Assembly: GCA_024516035.1 (NCBI GenBank)
Contig: CM044959.1
Location: 8,995,665-9,059,664 of the forward strand
Direction: 5' to 3'
Length of the DNA: 64,000 nucleotides
Source: Bactericera cockerelli
Lineage: Eukaryota; Arthropoda; Insecta; Hemiptera; Triozidae
The position numbers were made by a program, and so were the translations under genes. Numbering within the stretch: position 1 is the first letter of the stretch; each line of letters begins with the position of its first letter. This document shows positions 41,532 through 53,258 of the stretch, one piece after another. The notes below the pieces were generated by a model, which saw only the letters and a program-made list of their open reading frames with translations, was not told where the DNA came from and ran no database searches.

Positions 41532-42125
41532 CAGATCTATAAATACGGACACATGCCTCTTGAGTTAAAGGTAGACTCACATCTTCGTTCGCAATGATAA
41601 AAACATTAATGACCCCCTAATCATACTCCACATGTGAATTTAATAACTAATTACTCGCTGTTGTGTCAGCATAAGTCAGCATCAAAAGCGCCAGTCAGCA
41701 TGAATGGCGCCTCACAAGCTCTTAATTAATAGCGAGTCAGAAGAGGAAGAACTTGGAACTACCGAAAGCCAGAGGTCGAATGAAAGAGAGAGAGGGAGGA
41801 AGGGAGGGAGAGAGAGATAGAGGGAAAGAAATGGAGAGAGAGAGAAAGAGAAAGGGAGAGAGAGAGAGAGATAGAGGGAAAGAAATGGGGAAAGGGAGAA
41901 AGAGAGAGATAAATAAATAGAGGGAAAGAAATGGGGAGAGGGAGAAAGAGAGAGAGAGAGAGAAAAATAAATAGAGAGAGAGAGAAAGAAAGAGAGATAA
42001 ATAAATAGAGAGAGAGAGATAGAGGGAAAGAAATGGGGAGAGGGAGAAAGAGAGAAAATAAATAGAGAGAGATAGATAGAGGGATAGAATTGGAGAGAGA
42101 GAAAAAGAGAGATATATATATATAA
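41532..42125. other. GA-rich minisatellite
   Basis: From about 41784 to 42125: (GA)n with recurring blocks of GGGAAAGAAATGGGGAGAGG and ATAAATAAATAGAG. Confidence 0.7.
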
Positions 42126-42129
42126 TAAT

Positions 42130-42297
42130 GCTTTTTCTTTGTGTTATTATGTCACAATTTTAGTGGGTAGCGCAGGTATGAGTGGACCCCGAACATCCAA
42201 GTACAGAGCAGAAAAAATCCTCCCCCGCTGGGAATCGAACCCAGGTCACCATGTGTGCAATGCCTAGCGCGCTAACTCGCTCTGCCACAGTGACTAC
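42130..42297 (-). mobile_element. tRNA-derived SINE, family A, internally deleted
   Basis: The head matches the copy at 799-1094 (ends ...CCACAGTGACTAC). The middle is missing: GTGGGTAGCGCA joins directly to GGTATGAGTGGACC. Confidence 0.8.
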
Positions 42298-42827
42298 TAA
42301 AAAGAGAGATAGATGAAACATACGCTGGACTAATCAAAATTATTTGTTTTCAGTTGAGAGAGAAAAAAAAGAAAAAAGTTCGTGTGATTTATGTGCTCAT
42401 TTTTAACTTCTATCGCGAAGATAAAAAAAAAACGAAAAAAAAACGCCGCATTTTATTTTGATATGTGCACTCACCGAAGTTTTTTTTTTTTTTTTTCATT
42501 TACGAATAATTTCCTGGCCTTTCGTTTGAAAATCATCGTACCATCATTAACAACTATCTTTTTTTTAAACGTTTTTTATGCTTGTAATTGAACTTTGTAA
42601 CATGGCTTCCTACCATTTCTGCCTTTTGAGAGGATTTTTAATGTATGTACCTACCTTCTAGTGGTCCGTGAAGGCCCTAGCAGAAGAGGCAATTGAATAA
42701 TATATTATTATTTTTTGCAAACGGGCAGTGCTTTATATCGCGTTGTGTTTGACTCAACGGAGGTCTAGGCATGGCCGTTAAAAAAATACTCAGATTGTTA
42801 AGGCGCCCATAACAAGTGACGGACTTT

Positions 42828-42866
<39 letters not shown>

Positions 42867-43699
42867 AAATCTCTTTATTGAAATTTATTTACATAAATCA
42901 AAAAGGGCGAGATTCACAGATTGCCTTGGGCAATAATCTCTATACCATCCAACCCATGATCTTACACCACTTGGAAAATCTATACATCCTAATAGGCGCT
43001 TAGTCAGAGGGAAGGTCTTGTGAAGAAATCACTGAAATTGGGTATGCTATCTGCAAAAAAAATAAAGATGGTACAATATTTTTATTGTACATCCAATCCT
43101 CAACCTATCTTCAAGAACAGTTAAAATATATAGTAATATGAATTCGTTACCTTACAAACATGTTCTTCACACATCGGCTATCTTATATTATAAAATGATT
43201 TGTTTGTGTGTATATGTTTGTCCTCGTAAAACTCGAGAACCACAAGTCGGATTAAGCTGAAATTCTGCATGGTTACCAATGGCAGGTTCACTGGCTTTAT
43301 GCTCTAAAAAAAGTCATTGTGTATAAAAATAATCACTAAAAGCCTCGGTGACTTTTCAAGATATTTTATATTATTTTCCTTTCCGCCACTGGTACAAGAA
43401 TCTCCTCATTTTTCCTCACGAAGTATGGGTTCTACACTTCTACTCCAGAAGTGTAAACACTAATTCTAAATCAGATATTCAACGGAGACACTTTGAACAT
43501 ATTCAGAAAAGGGTTTCCTCAAATGCAAAATCCCCGATTCTTCCTTATCTTTCCAGTATCTGAACTGAATCCCAGTTATCCCAGCGGAACTGTTGAGCTA
43601 AAAACAATAAATCAAACTGGGAGAAATGTAAAAAAGTTCAAGTTATTTTTTTAATATTAAATTTAAAAGCTCATAAAAAAGTTAAGTTTCTTCTCTGAG
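42298..43699. other. No gene recognised; AGT microsatellite and LINE tail
   Basis: (AGT)n is at about 42829-42866, directly followed by a minus-strand LINE tail (42867-42960, TTGCCTTGGGCAATAATCTC). The remainder is AT-rich. A 71-codon frame at 43348-43563 has no recognisable motif. Confidence 0.45.
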
Positions 43700-44255
43700 C
43701 AATCCCTTGAGCGGCGGGCGGCTCAAGTTGGGTTTCGAAAGCCGCTAGCATCACGAGGCCGAAGGTTCAAATTTGAATTGCCACCCAACTATGTATTAAC
43801 CTCGCTCCGTGGCGTAATGGTTGTGACTACTACCCGTAGTCCAGAGATCCCGAGTTCGATCCCTGGTTGGAGCAGACTTTTCGAAGAAAATTCTGTTCCC
43901 TCCAAACACGTGAGGCTGGCATTTCCGGCTCTACCCAGGCTGGGTGAGGTTAATGTGGGTAGCTGGTACGATTCCCAGCGAATGGAGGGTAACACCCCCG
44001 TCCAGATCAGGACGTTAAAACCAAAATAAAATCGTTGGCGTTAGGAAGGGCATCCAGCCATAAAAAAACGTGGTCCACCCTACCAACCTCAACCGTGAGG
44101 TTGAACAATGCCGACTCCAAAAGCAACATAAGCTAATATGGGATAAAGGCAAGGGAGATATATATATATATTTATGTATTAACCTCTCTGGACGTTGCTG
44201 AACATCAGTGACAGGAAGAAGTGTATTTAACGTACCATTATCGACGCAACGCTGG
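43700..44255 (-). mobile_element. 5S-derived SINE (family E), split by a SINE F insertion
   Basis: The left part is 43700-43789 (decayed, CACGAGGCCGAAGGTTCAAA) and the right part 44187-44255 (TCTGGACGTTGCTGAACATC ... CGACGCAACGCTGG). Confidence 0.65.
43804..44172 (+). mobile_element. SINE family F, full-length, with 14-bp target duplication
   Basis: It is flanked by TATGTATTAACCTC (43790-43803 and 44173-44186). The tRNA-like head GCTCCGTGGCGTAATGG with B-box GAGTTCGATCCC ends in TTGGAGC, pairing with the start. The core CAGGCTGGGTGAGGTTAATG and GCGAATGGAGGGTAA is shared with family E. The tail GTTAGGAAGGGCATCCAGCC resembles RTE LINE ends, and the 3' end is an (AT)n run. Confidence 0.92.
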
Positions 44256-44623
44256 TAAATTTGTCTTTAAAGTGGTGTCTTACCAAATACGTGTGTAAAA
44301 CAGTATACCGAAGAACTCTCGAAAATGAGCTTGATATACTCACCTGAAATCAAAAAATAAATACATAATATAATAATAAATATTTTTATTTTTTTCATGT
44401 ACATTTGAATAAGAAGTACTGTTGTACTACATTACTACAACATATAATTTATTAATAAACTGAATTAAAGGGTTACAATGGAAAGAGTATTAATTTGGTT
44501 AATTTTTAATAATAATCTTGTATATTCTTCTTTAAAAAAAAAAAATAAAAAAAGTCGTTCATTATTGATATTTATAGGTACTGTTGTACCTAATATTCCA
44601 AATAAAGTTTTATTTATTATAAA
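44256..44623. other. No gene recognised
   Basis: AT-rich DNA. Confidence 0.4.
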
Positions 44624-44770
44624 GCCGACCCCAGTTGCTTGATCGATAAGGGGGCGGGCGGACTTGTAACCCGGAGGTCGGCGGTTCAAGTCCCGGTTTC
44701 AGCGTAGATTTAGTAAAGCGAGTTTGCGTATTTGTGATAACTTCGAAGTGATTGACACAAATATAATAAA
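44624..44770 (+). mobile_element. tRNA-derived SINE, family D
   Basis: GACCCCAGTTGCTTGATCGA head, TTGTAACCCGGAGG, GGCGGTTCAAGTCCCGGTTT, body AAAGCGAGTTTGCGTATTTG. Confidence 0.8.
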
Positions 44771-45361
44771 AGAACTTTTCTTTTTATTTATTATAAAAAA
44801 TACATATTTTCTTAAATGTATTTAAAAAAAAAAAAAACATTACAGATCTTCGCAGAAGCTTTCAGACGTAAAAAAGCGCAAAAGCCACCTCAGAAAGCTC
44901 TCTTATTGAATAAAAGTCAAGATCCAAGTTAAGTATTATTTCCTTGTAGTATCTGTGCTATTTCCTTGTTTCTTGTCTGTGGCCCAGACTGCTATCTTTC
45001 TACATACATAGATCCTGGTCTTATCTTTAATCTACAAGTTTTGCAGAAGGAATTTCAAGAAATTACAACTCTGATTGTATACATTTTGCAATGATTGCAA
45101 ATTTCTCGTTGACTATGCAAATGAAGGCCTAAAGTGTTTTAATGAAATCTGCAAGTGTTTTAATGACGGTGGAACACTAAAGTGTTTTCATCTTGGTGAA
45201 CACCAAGCTTCTTCTTTTTGTTCTTAGATGTTTCTGAATTATTTATTGGAGTGGACTCCTTTTTTTTGGCTTTCTTTTAAGTGGCAGGGTTCTCATATAT
45301 TATTATGTGAGCGCTTCCACTCAACTACTCCACTCCTAGGTTTTCAGATAATGTGGGATGA
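44771..45361. other. No gene recognised
   Basis: A short open frame after ATTACAG at 44850 (IFAEAFRRKKAQKPP...) is noted but not called. Around 45128-45195 repeated CTAAAGTGTTTT words occur. Confidence 0.4.
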
Positions 45362-45605
45362 AAATCTGGGATTTTTACCACATAATAATACGTCTTGGGC
45401 TTACTGCTGGAATAATGGGATTCAATACTACTCAATAGTCCTAATCGGGCAGTATAAATAAGGCAATATTATTATTATTACCATCATTATTAATATAATA
45501 ATAAGTCTATAATAATACGTCTTGGGCTTACTGCTGGAACAATGGGATTCAATACTACTCAATAGTCCTAATCGGGCAGTATAAATAAGGCAATATTATT
45601 ATTAT
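45362..45605 (+). repeat. Duplicated SINE B tail
   Basis: Two copies of the tail plus flanking TATTATTATTACCATCATTA start at about 45383 and 45507. The unit is about 120 bp and arose by tandem duplication after insertion, since both share the same TTCAATACTACTCAATAGTC variant. Confidence 0.8.
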
Positions 45606-45834
45606 TACCATCATTATTAATATTATTCGTATAATGTTTGCACCAATTTATTTCTTTACGTGTGCGAACATTTGGAACATTTTACTTTACTTAAATGTGT
45701 GTAAAGTCTTTCCTGTGCTCATATACAATTAAACATACATACAACATTACAACATACATAAGAACAAACTGTACACAAGTGTATAATACACAACACAAAA
45801 TGAATAATTACATTATTTTCACACCCCGCCATTT

Positions 45835-45999
45835 TCTCCCTCCCCCACAACTCTCCTAAACTTCCTCCCCTTTATTCTCCCTCTCCCTCCCCACCCCTCT
45901 ATTTCTACAGTCTCCTCACACATACTTTTCTGCTATTATCTTTCCCTCTCTAATGAATTTCGCACATGATAAGAATTCATTATGTCTCATTGCGGATCC

Positions 46000-46037
<38 letters not shown>

Positions 46038-46317
46038 TCTCTGTCTCTGTCTCTCTCATATTTTCTTATTCGGTCTCTGTCCTCTCTTCTTATAAGCTCT
46101 CTCTTTCTCTTTCTCTCCCTCTCTCTCTCTCTCGCTCTCCCTCCCTCTATCACTCCTCTCTCCCTCACCCTCTCTCTCTCTCTCTCTCTCTCCTCCCTTT
46201 CCTCCCCTGATATAATAGATTTTTCTGCTCTGTAATTCGAAAAGTACAGGAGGCTTTTAGTAATGCTGCGCTACCCACAAAAACTGTACTTCTCTCCCGT
46301 GACTTTTATTCTTGTGA

Positions 46318-46353
<36 letters not shown>

Positions 46354-46423
46354 ACCTCTCTCTTCCTCCCTCTCTCTCTCTTTTTCTTTCTCTCTCTCTC
46401 CCTCTCTTTCTCTCCCTTGCTCC

Positions 46424-46467
<44 letters not shown>

Positions 46468-46470
46468 CTT
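45835..46470. repeat. CT-rich microsatellites
   Basis: (CT)n blocks at 46003-46200 and 46318-46470 around an 80-bp unique stretch. Reading frames through them are artefacts. Confidence 0.85.
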
Positions 46471-46696
46471 TAATTTTTTTCACAATTCAGCAAAAGTGAA
46501 GAATTAAATTGAAATGTAGCTGGTTAAAAAACGTACACATTCAAAATTATGATTTTCAAACTACTGATGTTTTCTCACCTGTATTTTTTCCACGTTACCA
46601 ACTAAACAAAACATTATACCATAAACAGGGTATTTCAGAAATGAGTACGTAATTTACGTATTTACACTAGAGTTGACTAGAGATTCCCTGGGTCAA

Positions 46697-46891
46697 ATAA
46701 TAATAATAAAACTCTAAAGTGGAAGGTAACCACCAGGCGAGGTTAATGCTCAAAGCATTTTCTACCATCTAACCCTCAGATTCACATTATTATGTGGTTA
46801 CAAACTCAAATTAATGAGGAAAAATTTCTGCACTGGGTGGGATTCGAACCAACGGATCCCTCCGCTACCTGGATTACCAGACTAGCGCGTT
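46697..46891 (-). mobile_element. SINE family C, head truncated
   Basis: Tail and most of the head (GGTTCGAATCCCACCCAGTG) are present on the minus strand. It stops after ACGCGCTAGTCTGG, losing the first arm. Confidence 0.75.
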
Positions 46892-47084
46892 GATGCGTAA
46901 TACGCGTTGGTTGTTTACATATAGGGTTCAGAAATGGACAAGTTGACCACCCACAAAAGTGGTTCCTACTCATACGAGTCATACCTTAAAATTGAAAATC
47001 CGATTGACTAAAAAAGTTCATGGTAATTTAGGGTGGGAGAGGGATACATTGAAATGGCAATGCCCAGAACTCTACGTATAACAT

Positions 47085-47288
47085 GTCCCGGTAGCTCAGT
47101 GGTAAAGGCTCTGTCAATCCAGAAGTCGCGGGTTCGAAACCCAGCCGGGACATGCCAAGTTTTTCTCCCATTCGGGATTTTTACTACATAATAATACGTC
47201 TTGGCCTTACTGCTGGAATAATGGGACTTAATAGTCCTAATCGGGCATTATAAATAAGGCGATATTATTATTCTTATTATTATTATAT
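47085..47288 (+). mobile_element. tRNA-derived SINE, family B
   Basis: GTCCCGGTAGCTCAGTGGTA and GGGTTCGAAACCCAGCCGGG with perfect GTCCCGG/CCGGGAC closing arms. A short deletion lies in the anticodon region. Confidence 0.85.
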
Positions 47289-48177
47289 CTATATTAATTG
47301 TACCATGGCTATATGACCAAGGGAACCTCTAGTGTCAGTATTTGCACTCGTTACAGAAACACCTTGTATATAGAATCTATGCAGATGTAGGAATGAACAC
47401 ATATTTCAAATATAATTTTTTTTAAAGCATTGAATGTAGGTATGAAAATATTGATAGGCTTTACAATTTACACTTCATTGCAAGAGGATTGTTTTTTATT
47501 CATTCTCTTTATCCATCCACTCTCTCTCTCTCAGTCTCTCTCTCTCTCTCACCCTCTCACTCGCTCACTCTATCTCATTATCTCTCTCTCTCACCCACTC
47601 ACTCTATGTCTCTTTTTCAAACACACTACTTTCCATCCATTCTCTACTTTGCAATATTTTGCAAAACATATCGAAGAAAATCAAGACAAAGGGCATTAAA
47701 ACTGACATTCAGACAAAAAAGAAAAACTAGAAAAAAGTACACGAATAAAACTCGTTGTTCATCCTTGCAAAAATGATACCTATATACATAATACGTAGAG
47801 AGGTATATGAAAATTGTACATAGGCAGGTGAGGTATTTGTATATACCTACCTACATAATATGTATATAATTTTTACATAATATATAGGTAGGTATATGAA
47901 AATTGTATAGAGGCAGGTGTGGTATTGAGAAAAAAAAGAGAGAAAAAAATACCGCGGTTGATTTGTTAAAATAAATTGAAGTGCAAAAATGAAAATAAAT
48001 AAATATATAGGCGTAAATAAAAGTATTAATAATGTGATGAAGAGGTAGAGAGGCAAAAATAGGTGCTCAAGAGGCATAGTACTTAGGCATGTGTGAATAT
48101 TTATACAAAACATGGCTTTTTTAAAAAAATATTGACATTAATATTTATATTAAACTTGGGAATGTGCGAATATTTTA
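47289..48177. other. No gene recognised
   Basis: CT microsatellite at 47519-47605. The rest is AT-rich with TAGGTA-type runs. Confidence 0.45.
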
Positions 48178-48535
48178 AACTAAACATTAGCTTTTTGAAA
48201 AATATTTTTTTCTTCTATGAATAATTGAATAGGTCTGTAGTTAATTACATACTTATGTAATGTAATGTACATCATCATCATCATCATAGGGTGGCGTCAT
48301 CGTGCACGATGGTAGCCAGACAGTGGAGGAATGACTCAGCACTTCTACCACTGTCTTTAAAAGGAGGCTATTAATTGACAAGGACCCCAGAACCAAGTCA
48401 ATGCTGGTCTACTACCTGTTTATAGTCCCCCAGCCAGACTGTTAGCTTTATACTAAACATTAGCTTTAAAAAAAAAAATTCTTCTATGAATAGGTCTGTA
48501 GTTACTTACATACTTATGCAATGTAATGTACCTAC
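48178..48535 (+). repeat. Direct duplication flanking a repeat G copy
   Basis: A stretch with CTAAACATTAGCTTT and CTTACATACTTATG occurs at 48178-48268 and again at 48450-48532. Between them lies a complete repeat G copy (about 48270-48445). Confidence 0.7.
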
Positions 48536-49804
48536 ATAATGTATACTTATGTGTAAATATGAATCTGGATGACATAAAATGTTATATATACCTAGTCGAA
48601 CCTGGATATACAGGACTGGGGTCAGCAGAAAATCTGGATAAACTGATGAAAGCTCGATGAAAGCTTCATATTTTTATACCTTTCACAAGCAGGAAAGAAT
48701 AATAATAAAAATTCATTAATATTTCCTATATGATTGGCAGACGAACCATCGACCTTCAGGTTCCGATATTGGTAGGCTACTCAGGATAGGTAAAAAAATA
48801 AACTGATGTGACCCCACACGACTTTCCTTATAACTCGAAAATGGTAACTCAAAGGTAACAGTTAGATGAAAATCAGTGTCAAATTCGTAAAAAATAAAAA
48901 GTAAGTATATTATTAAGCAGAACCCTCCAAAATACCGGTAAAATAAGCCAGGTAACAAAAAGTTCAAGATATCAAAAAAATGATATAAGAGTAAACCACT
49001 ATTATTTTTTTTCATTTTAAGAAAATGTTGTTCTCTATTTTTTGTATCTTTAATACTAATCCAGAGGAACGCCCTTTGAAGAAAATTTCAACCAAGAGTT
49101 TCGTGGTACATAAAAGCAACTTCCATACCAAATTTCAAGTCTCTAGCTGTTACCATTCTCGAGATATCGTGTTTACAGACGGACGGACAGATAGACGCAC
49201 GGACCAATGGCTGAAAACAATTCTTTTGTTATTCTGAGGCTATGATTCGATTCGTCCAGAAATGTGAAAAACTGGGTAGGTCAAATTTTTCGACGAATAC
49301 AATACTACTTTCTTTATAATAGGATAAGAAAAATAAAAATATTGTATTTACGCCTTAAAATATACTAAATATGCAATGTACTATTGATGATAGAAAAATA
49401 GCTTCTTACACTAGTTTCAAAAAAAGGAATGAATTTAAAAACATACGTTGATATACTTATTTAAGAAAATTGTATGTTCGCCGTAAATATACATATAGTG
49501 ATTATGCAATGTGCTAGTTATGGTATAAGGAAAGTAAAATACTCAGGTACCAAATCTAGCAACACACTCTATGTTGTTCTAATATTTTGCCCGTGTTCCA
49601 ATCTAGAAAAGTTACTCAGCTGTAATACTGAAAGTCGACAAAGAGGACACTTGACTTTTTTTCCCTACTGCACCGGGGTGGGAGACCTGCTCTAAGCTAG
49701 ACAAGGACGTAATTTAATAGAAAAGTTAGTACATAATATACTTCAGTGAGTGCAAGAAAGAGAGAGAAATATAAAGTGAACGAGAGAGGCGAAATAAGGT
49801 AGAA
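48536..49804. other. No gene recognised
   Basis: At 48596-48660 a TCGAACCTGGATATACAGG stretch resembles ends of pogo/Tigger-type elements (weak). At 49100-49330 a CCAAATTTCAAGTCTCTAGC ... GACGGACGGACAG stretch resembles dispersed non-autonomous elements. No exon was seen. Confidence 0.4.
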
Positions 49805-50150
49805 AAAAAGGGGAAGAAACAGAGAGTTAAAGATACAGATTAAAGGTATCTTACAGAGAAGAATAGAGAGAGATAGAAATATACAGGTTAGAAATATCTT
49901 ACAGGGAAGAATAGAGACAGATAGAGAGAGAGAGTTAAAAATACAGATTAAAGGTATCTTACAGAGAAGAATAGAGAGAGATAGAGATACAGGTTAGAGA
50001 TATCTTACAGGGAAGAATAGAGACAGATAGAGAGAGAGAGAGAGAGTTAAAGATACAGATTAAAGGTATCTTACAGAGAAGAATAGAGAGAGAGAGATAG
50101 AGAGAAAGAGAGAGATACAGGTTAGAGATATCTCAATTATCTCATAAGAA
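49805..50150 (+). repeat. GA-rich minisatellite, about 110-bp unit, three copies
   Basis: Units contain AGTTAAAGATACAGATTAAAG, GTATCTTACAGAGAAGAATA and TATCTTACAGGGAAGAATAG, separated by (GA)n of varying length. Confidence 0.8.
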
Positions 50151-50368
50151 GAATAGAAAGAGAGACAAAATAAAGAGGACTATTCTAAAAAATAGCATTT
50201 CCGGACCAAATGAGGCTAATTGAGGTTCAATTTGGTGGCTGGATTACCAGCTATTAGAGGGCAGTAGTATATTTATTATCTGACATGATGGAAGTCTAGA
50301 TATTGTATCTGAGCGTCCATATGACAATATATAGAAGAAAAAATAGAGAAAGGAGATAGTGCACTTTG

Positions 50369-50586
50369 TTCACTGGTAGTCAAGTGGTTAACGCGCTAGT
50401 CTGGTAATCCAGTTAGCGTAGGGATCCGTTGGTTCGAATCCCACCCAGTGAACAAATTTTTCCTCGTTAATTTGAGTTTGTGACCACATAATAATAAGTC
50501 TCTGAGGGTTAGGTGGTAGAAAATGCTTTGAGCATTAACCTCGCCAGGTGGTTACCTTCCACTAAAGAGTATTATTATTATTATTA
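50369..50586 (+). mobile_element. tRNA-derived SINE, family C, full-length
   Basis: GTTCACTGGTAGTCAAGTGG and GGTTCGAATCCCACCCAGTG AAC give paired ends. The tail ends CCACTAAAGAGTATTATTAT. Confidence 0.85.
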
Positions 50587-50743
50587 AGATACACCGAACA
50601 GGCAAATAGTGTGTTGCAGGAGCGAGAACAGATTTCTGTTTTATTAAAATGGAGTCAAATGTACTTAGGAGGAAGCACAAACAAACGACGGAGAAGGAAA
50701 TAATACCATGCTGATGAGAAGGAAGAACGAAAATGCAAAAACT

Positions 50744-51562
50744 TTAATGAAAAATGTGATGGATAGAAAGAACACAAGTTTGTTTTGAAGAGAGATAGGG
50801 AAATGGGAGAAGTTTTGGTGGGAGATAGAGAGGGAAGAAAGATAGGAGAGATTTGGGTGGGAGAAAGGGAGAGACAAAAGAAATAGAAGAGATGGATAGA
50901 AACACACAAGTTTGTTTAGATGAGAGATAGGAAAAGATGGAGACGAAGTGGTAGAGAGGGAAATTTCTGGGTGGGAGAAAAGGATAGGAGAAATTTGGGT
51001 GGGAGATAGTGAGGGAAAAAAGATAGGAGAGATTTGGGTGGGAGAAAGGGAGAGACAAAAGAAATTGGAGAGATGGATAGAAACACACAAGTTTGTTTAG
51101 AAGAGAGATAGGAAAAGATGGAGACAAAGTGGTAGACAGGGATAATTTTGTGTGGAGGATAGTGAGAGAAAAAAGGTAGGAGGGATTTGGATGGGAGAAA
51201 AGGAGATACAAAAGAAATAGGAGAGATGAATAAAAACACAAAAGTTTGTCTAGAAGAGAGATAGGAAAATGTGGAGACAAAGTGGTAGAGAGGGAGAGTT
51301 TTCGTTGGGAGATAGGGAGAGGAGATATTTGAGTGGGAGAAAGAGAGAGATAAAGGGATAGGAGAGATGGATAAAAACACACAAGTTTGTTTAGAGGAGG
51401 GATAGGAAAAGATGGATACGAAATGGGTGAGAGAAAATGAGGGACAAAAGAGATAGGAGAAATTTGGGTGAGAGAAAGAGAGAAATAAAGAGATAGGAGA
51501 GATTTGGTTGGGAGAAAGGGAGAGACAAAAGAAATAGGAGAGATGAATGAAAACACACAAGT
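50744..51562 (+). repeat. Purine-rich minisatellite, about 140-180-bp units
   Basis: ACACAAGTTTGTTT-type anchors occur near 50766, 50905, 51085, 51234, 51379 and 51555. Between them GGAGAGATTTGGGTGGGAGA blocks repeat. Three long minus-strand frames through it are artefacts. The array ends abruptly at SINE B. Confidence 0.8.
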
Positions 51563-51566
51563 TTGT

Positions 51567-51758
51567 TATAATATTGCTTTATTTATACTGCCCGATTAAG
51601 AGTGTTAAAGTCCCATTATTGCAGCAGTAAGCCCAAGACATAATATATTATGATGTGGTAAAATCCCAAATGGGAGGGTCCCGGCCGGGTTTCGAACCCA
51701 CTACCTCTGGAATCTCTGGATTCACAGGGTGCCGCCTTTACCACTGAGCTACCGGGAC
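51567..51758 (-). mobile_element. tRNA-derived SINE, family B
   Basis: Minus-strand GTCCCGGTAGCTCAGTGGTA and GGGTTCGAAACCCGGCCGGG. It is inserted at the edge of the purine minisatellite. Confidence 0.82.
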
Positions 51759-52280
51759 AGATAGGTAAAGGAAGAAAAAATAATACAGAAAAAGGAGGTG
51801 GATTCGGCGGAAATCAAAGGGAGGGAGAAAGAGAAAAGATAGTGAATAGGTGGGATGAAATTCAAAAGGAGGAGATAAGGGGCAGAGGGAAGGAGAGATG
51901 TGGCTGCAGGGAAATTTGAAGGAAAGAAGGAACATAAGGAATGAGATATATAGGGAGCAATTACACAGAAAGTTTGGTAGGTATGGAGGAGGACGAGACA
52001 ACAGACGAAATTGGGAGGGAGAGAGAGTTTGAGCAAGAGAGAGATCAGAGAGAGGTAAGGGAAGGGGGAGAGGAGATCCCCCGGGGTTAAGTAGCAGAGA
52101 ATGCCTAAGGCATTAACTTCGCCCCGGATTACAAAACAATTGAAATTAAAAATTAATATTGTTCTTTATTTTTATTTTTTTTGTACATATTTCTAAGTTT
52201 TTTTTTAATTTATTGTTATTAATTTGTTGTTGTTGTTGTTGATTGTTTTGTAAAAAAATAAAGTTTTAAAAAGAAAAAAA
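51759..52280. other. GA-rich DNA and a LINE-like 3' end
   Basis: GA-rich to about 52070. Then GGGTTAAGTAGCAGAGAATG ... GGCATTAACTTCGCCCCGG, followed by T-rich DNA, AATAAAG (about 52258) and an A run: a plausible retroposon 3' end similar to the SINE C tail. Confidence 0.5.
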
Positions 52281-53029
52281 AATAGAATAGAGGAAGGAAA
52301 TAGATAAAGAAGAGAGAATATCAGCAAGAGAGAGATCAGAGAGAGGTCAGGGAGGAGGGAGATAAAAAAGGTAAGTAGAGAGGAGAGGGAGAGAGAGAGA
52401 AGATGAATGGATGAAGAATGAGAGAGAAAGTGAGAGATATGGGTGGGGGAGAGAAAAAGGGAGGGGGAGAGGAGAGGGAGGGAGAGGGAGAAAAGGGGAG
52501 ATGGAGCAAGAAGATGTAAAAGCAATTCAAAGAACAAAGGAATTTGTTTCTTGAAAATTTACTACATCAGCACCACTATACCTATATCTAAAGCTTAGTA
52601 CAGTGTATCCTAGGTAACAGTATCTTAGGTAATATCTACAGGGTGTTGCAATTTGAGAAATTTACCACCGAACAAATCTGAGAACATTTTGGATATTTTT
52701 TATTTATTTTTTTGACTTGTTTTTATTTTTATTTTTTAGACCATAAAGTTTGAATGAGCAACGTTAGTAATATCAGTATATAATCAGTATAAACAGAAAA
52801 GTGAGAAGTTGTACTAGATGTACTATAACGGGAAAACGAAAACAATACTTCCGATATGTGAGTGACTTGACTTTACTTGACTTTATGACTTAACTTTCTT
52901 AGTGATTTATAAGTTTTTTATTGAGGAAGGGAAAGCTCATCCCAAAAAGTGTGGGACTCAGACATGGACCGTCCGCTATCCATGGCTGTCTACTGAGGGC
53001 CTACCCTAAGTAAAACCCTCGGCTCCTAT
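52281..53029. other. GA-rich then AT-rich, no gene recognised
   Basis: GA-rich to about 52510, then AT-rich. A fragment of the repeat I end (AACAATACTTCCGATATGTG) is near 52840. Confidence 0.45.
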
Positions 53030-53258
53030 AAGTTAGTTATCATATATATGTGCTAAACACTTTCGTGATATCACATCAACTAAACTCAAATCCAAGGAGC
53101 AAGGACTCTAATTGTTAAGTCTCCTCTGTAAATAAATATCATTAAAAAAAAAAAAAAAACTCAAATCCGTTTTACTAAATCTTCCCTGAAACCGGGTCTT
53201 GAACCACCGAGCTCCAGGTTACAAGTCCGCCGACTTATCGATCAAGCTACTGAGGTCG
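53030..53258 (-). mobile_element. SINE family D interrupted by a poly(A) retrocopy
   Basis: The minus-strand head ACCGACCTCAGTAGCTTGAT is complete. At 53094-53156 a short sequence ending AATAAATATCATT plus an A run is inserted, flanked by AAACTCAAATCC (53082-53093 and 53157-53168). Confidence 0.85.

Noticed and set aside
44851..44928. Possible terminal exon after ATTACAG (IFAEAFRRKKAQKPP...)
   Set aside because: Only 25 codons, a poor pyrimidine tract, no partner exon and no recognisable family.
47085..47160. True tRNA gene
   Set aside because: The A/B boxes and closing arms are good, but it is followed by the SINE B body and tail and recurs many times, so it is a SINE head. The same reasoning applies to families A, C, D, F and J.
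48596..48660. pogo/Tigger-type terminal repeat
   Set aside because: The resemblance is limited to one short end; no matching inverted end was found nearby.
50665..51560. Long minus-strand frames rich in Ser/Leu/Pro
   Set aside because: They follow the purine-rich minisatellite in more than one frame; composition, not coding, explains them.
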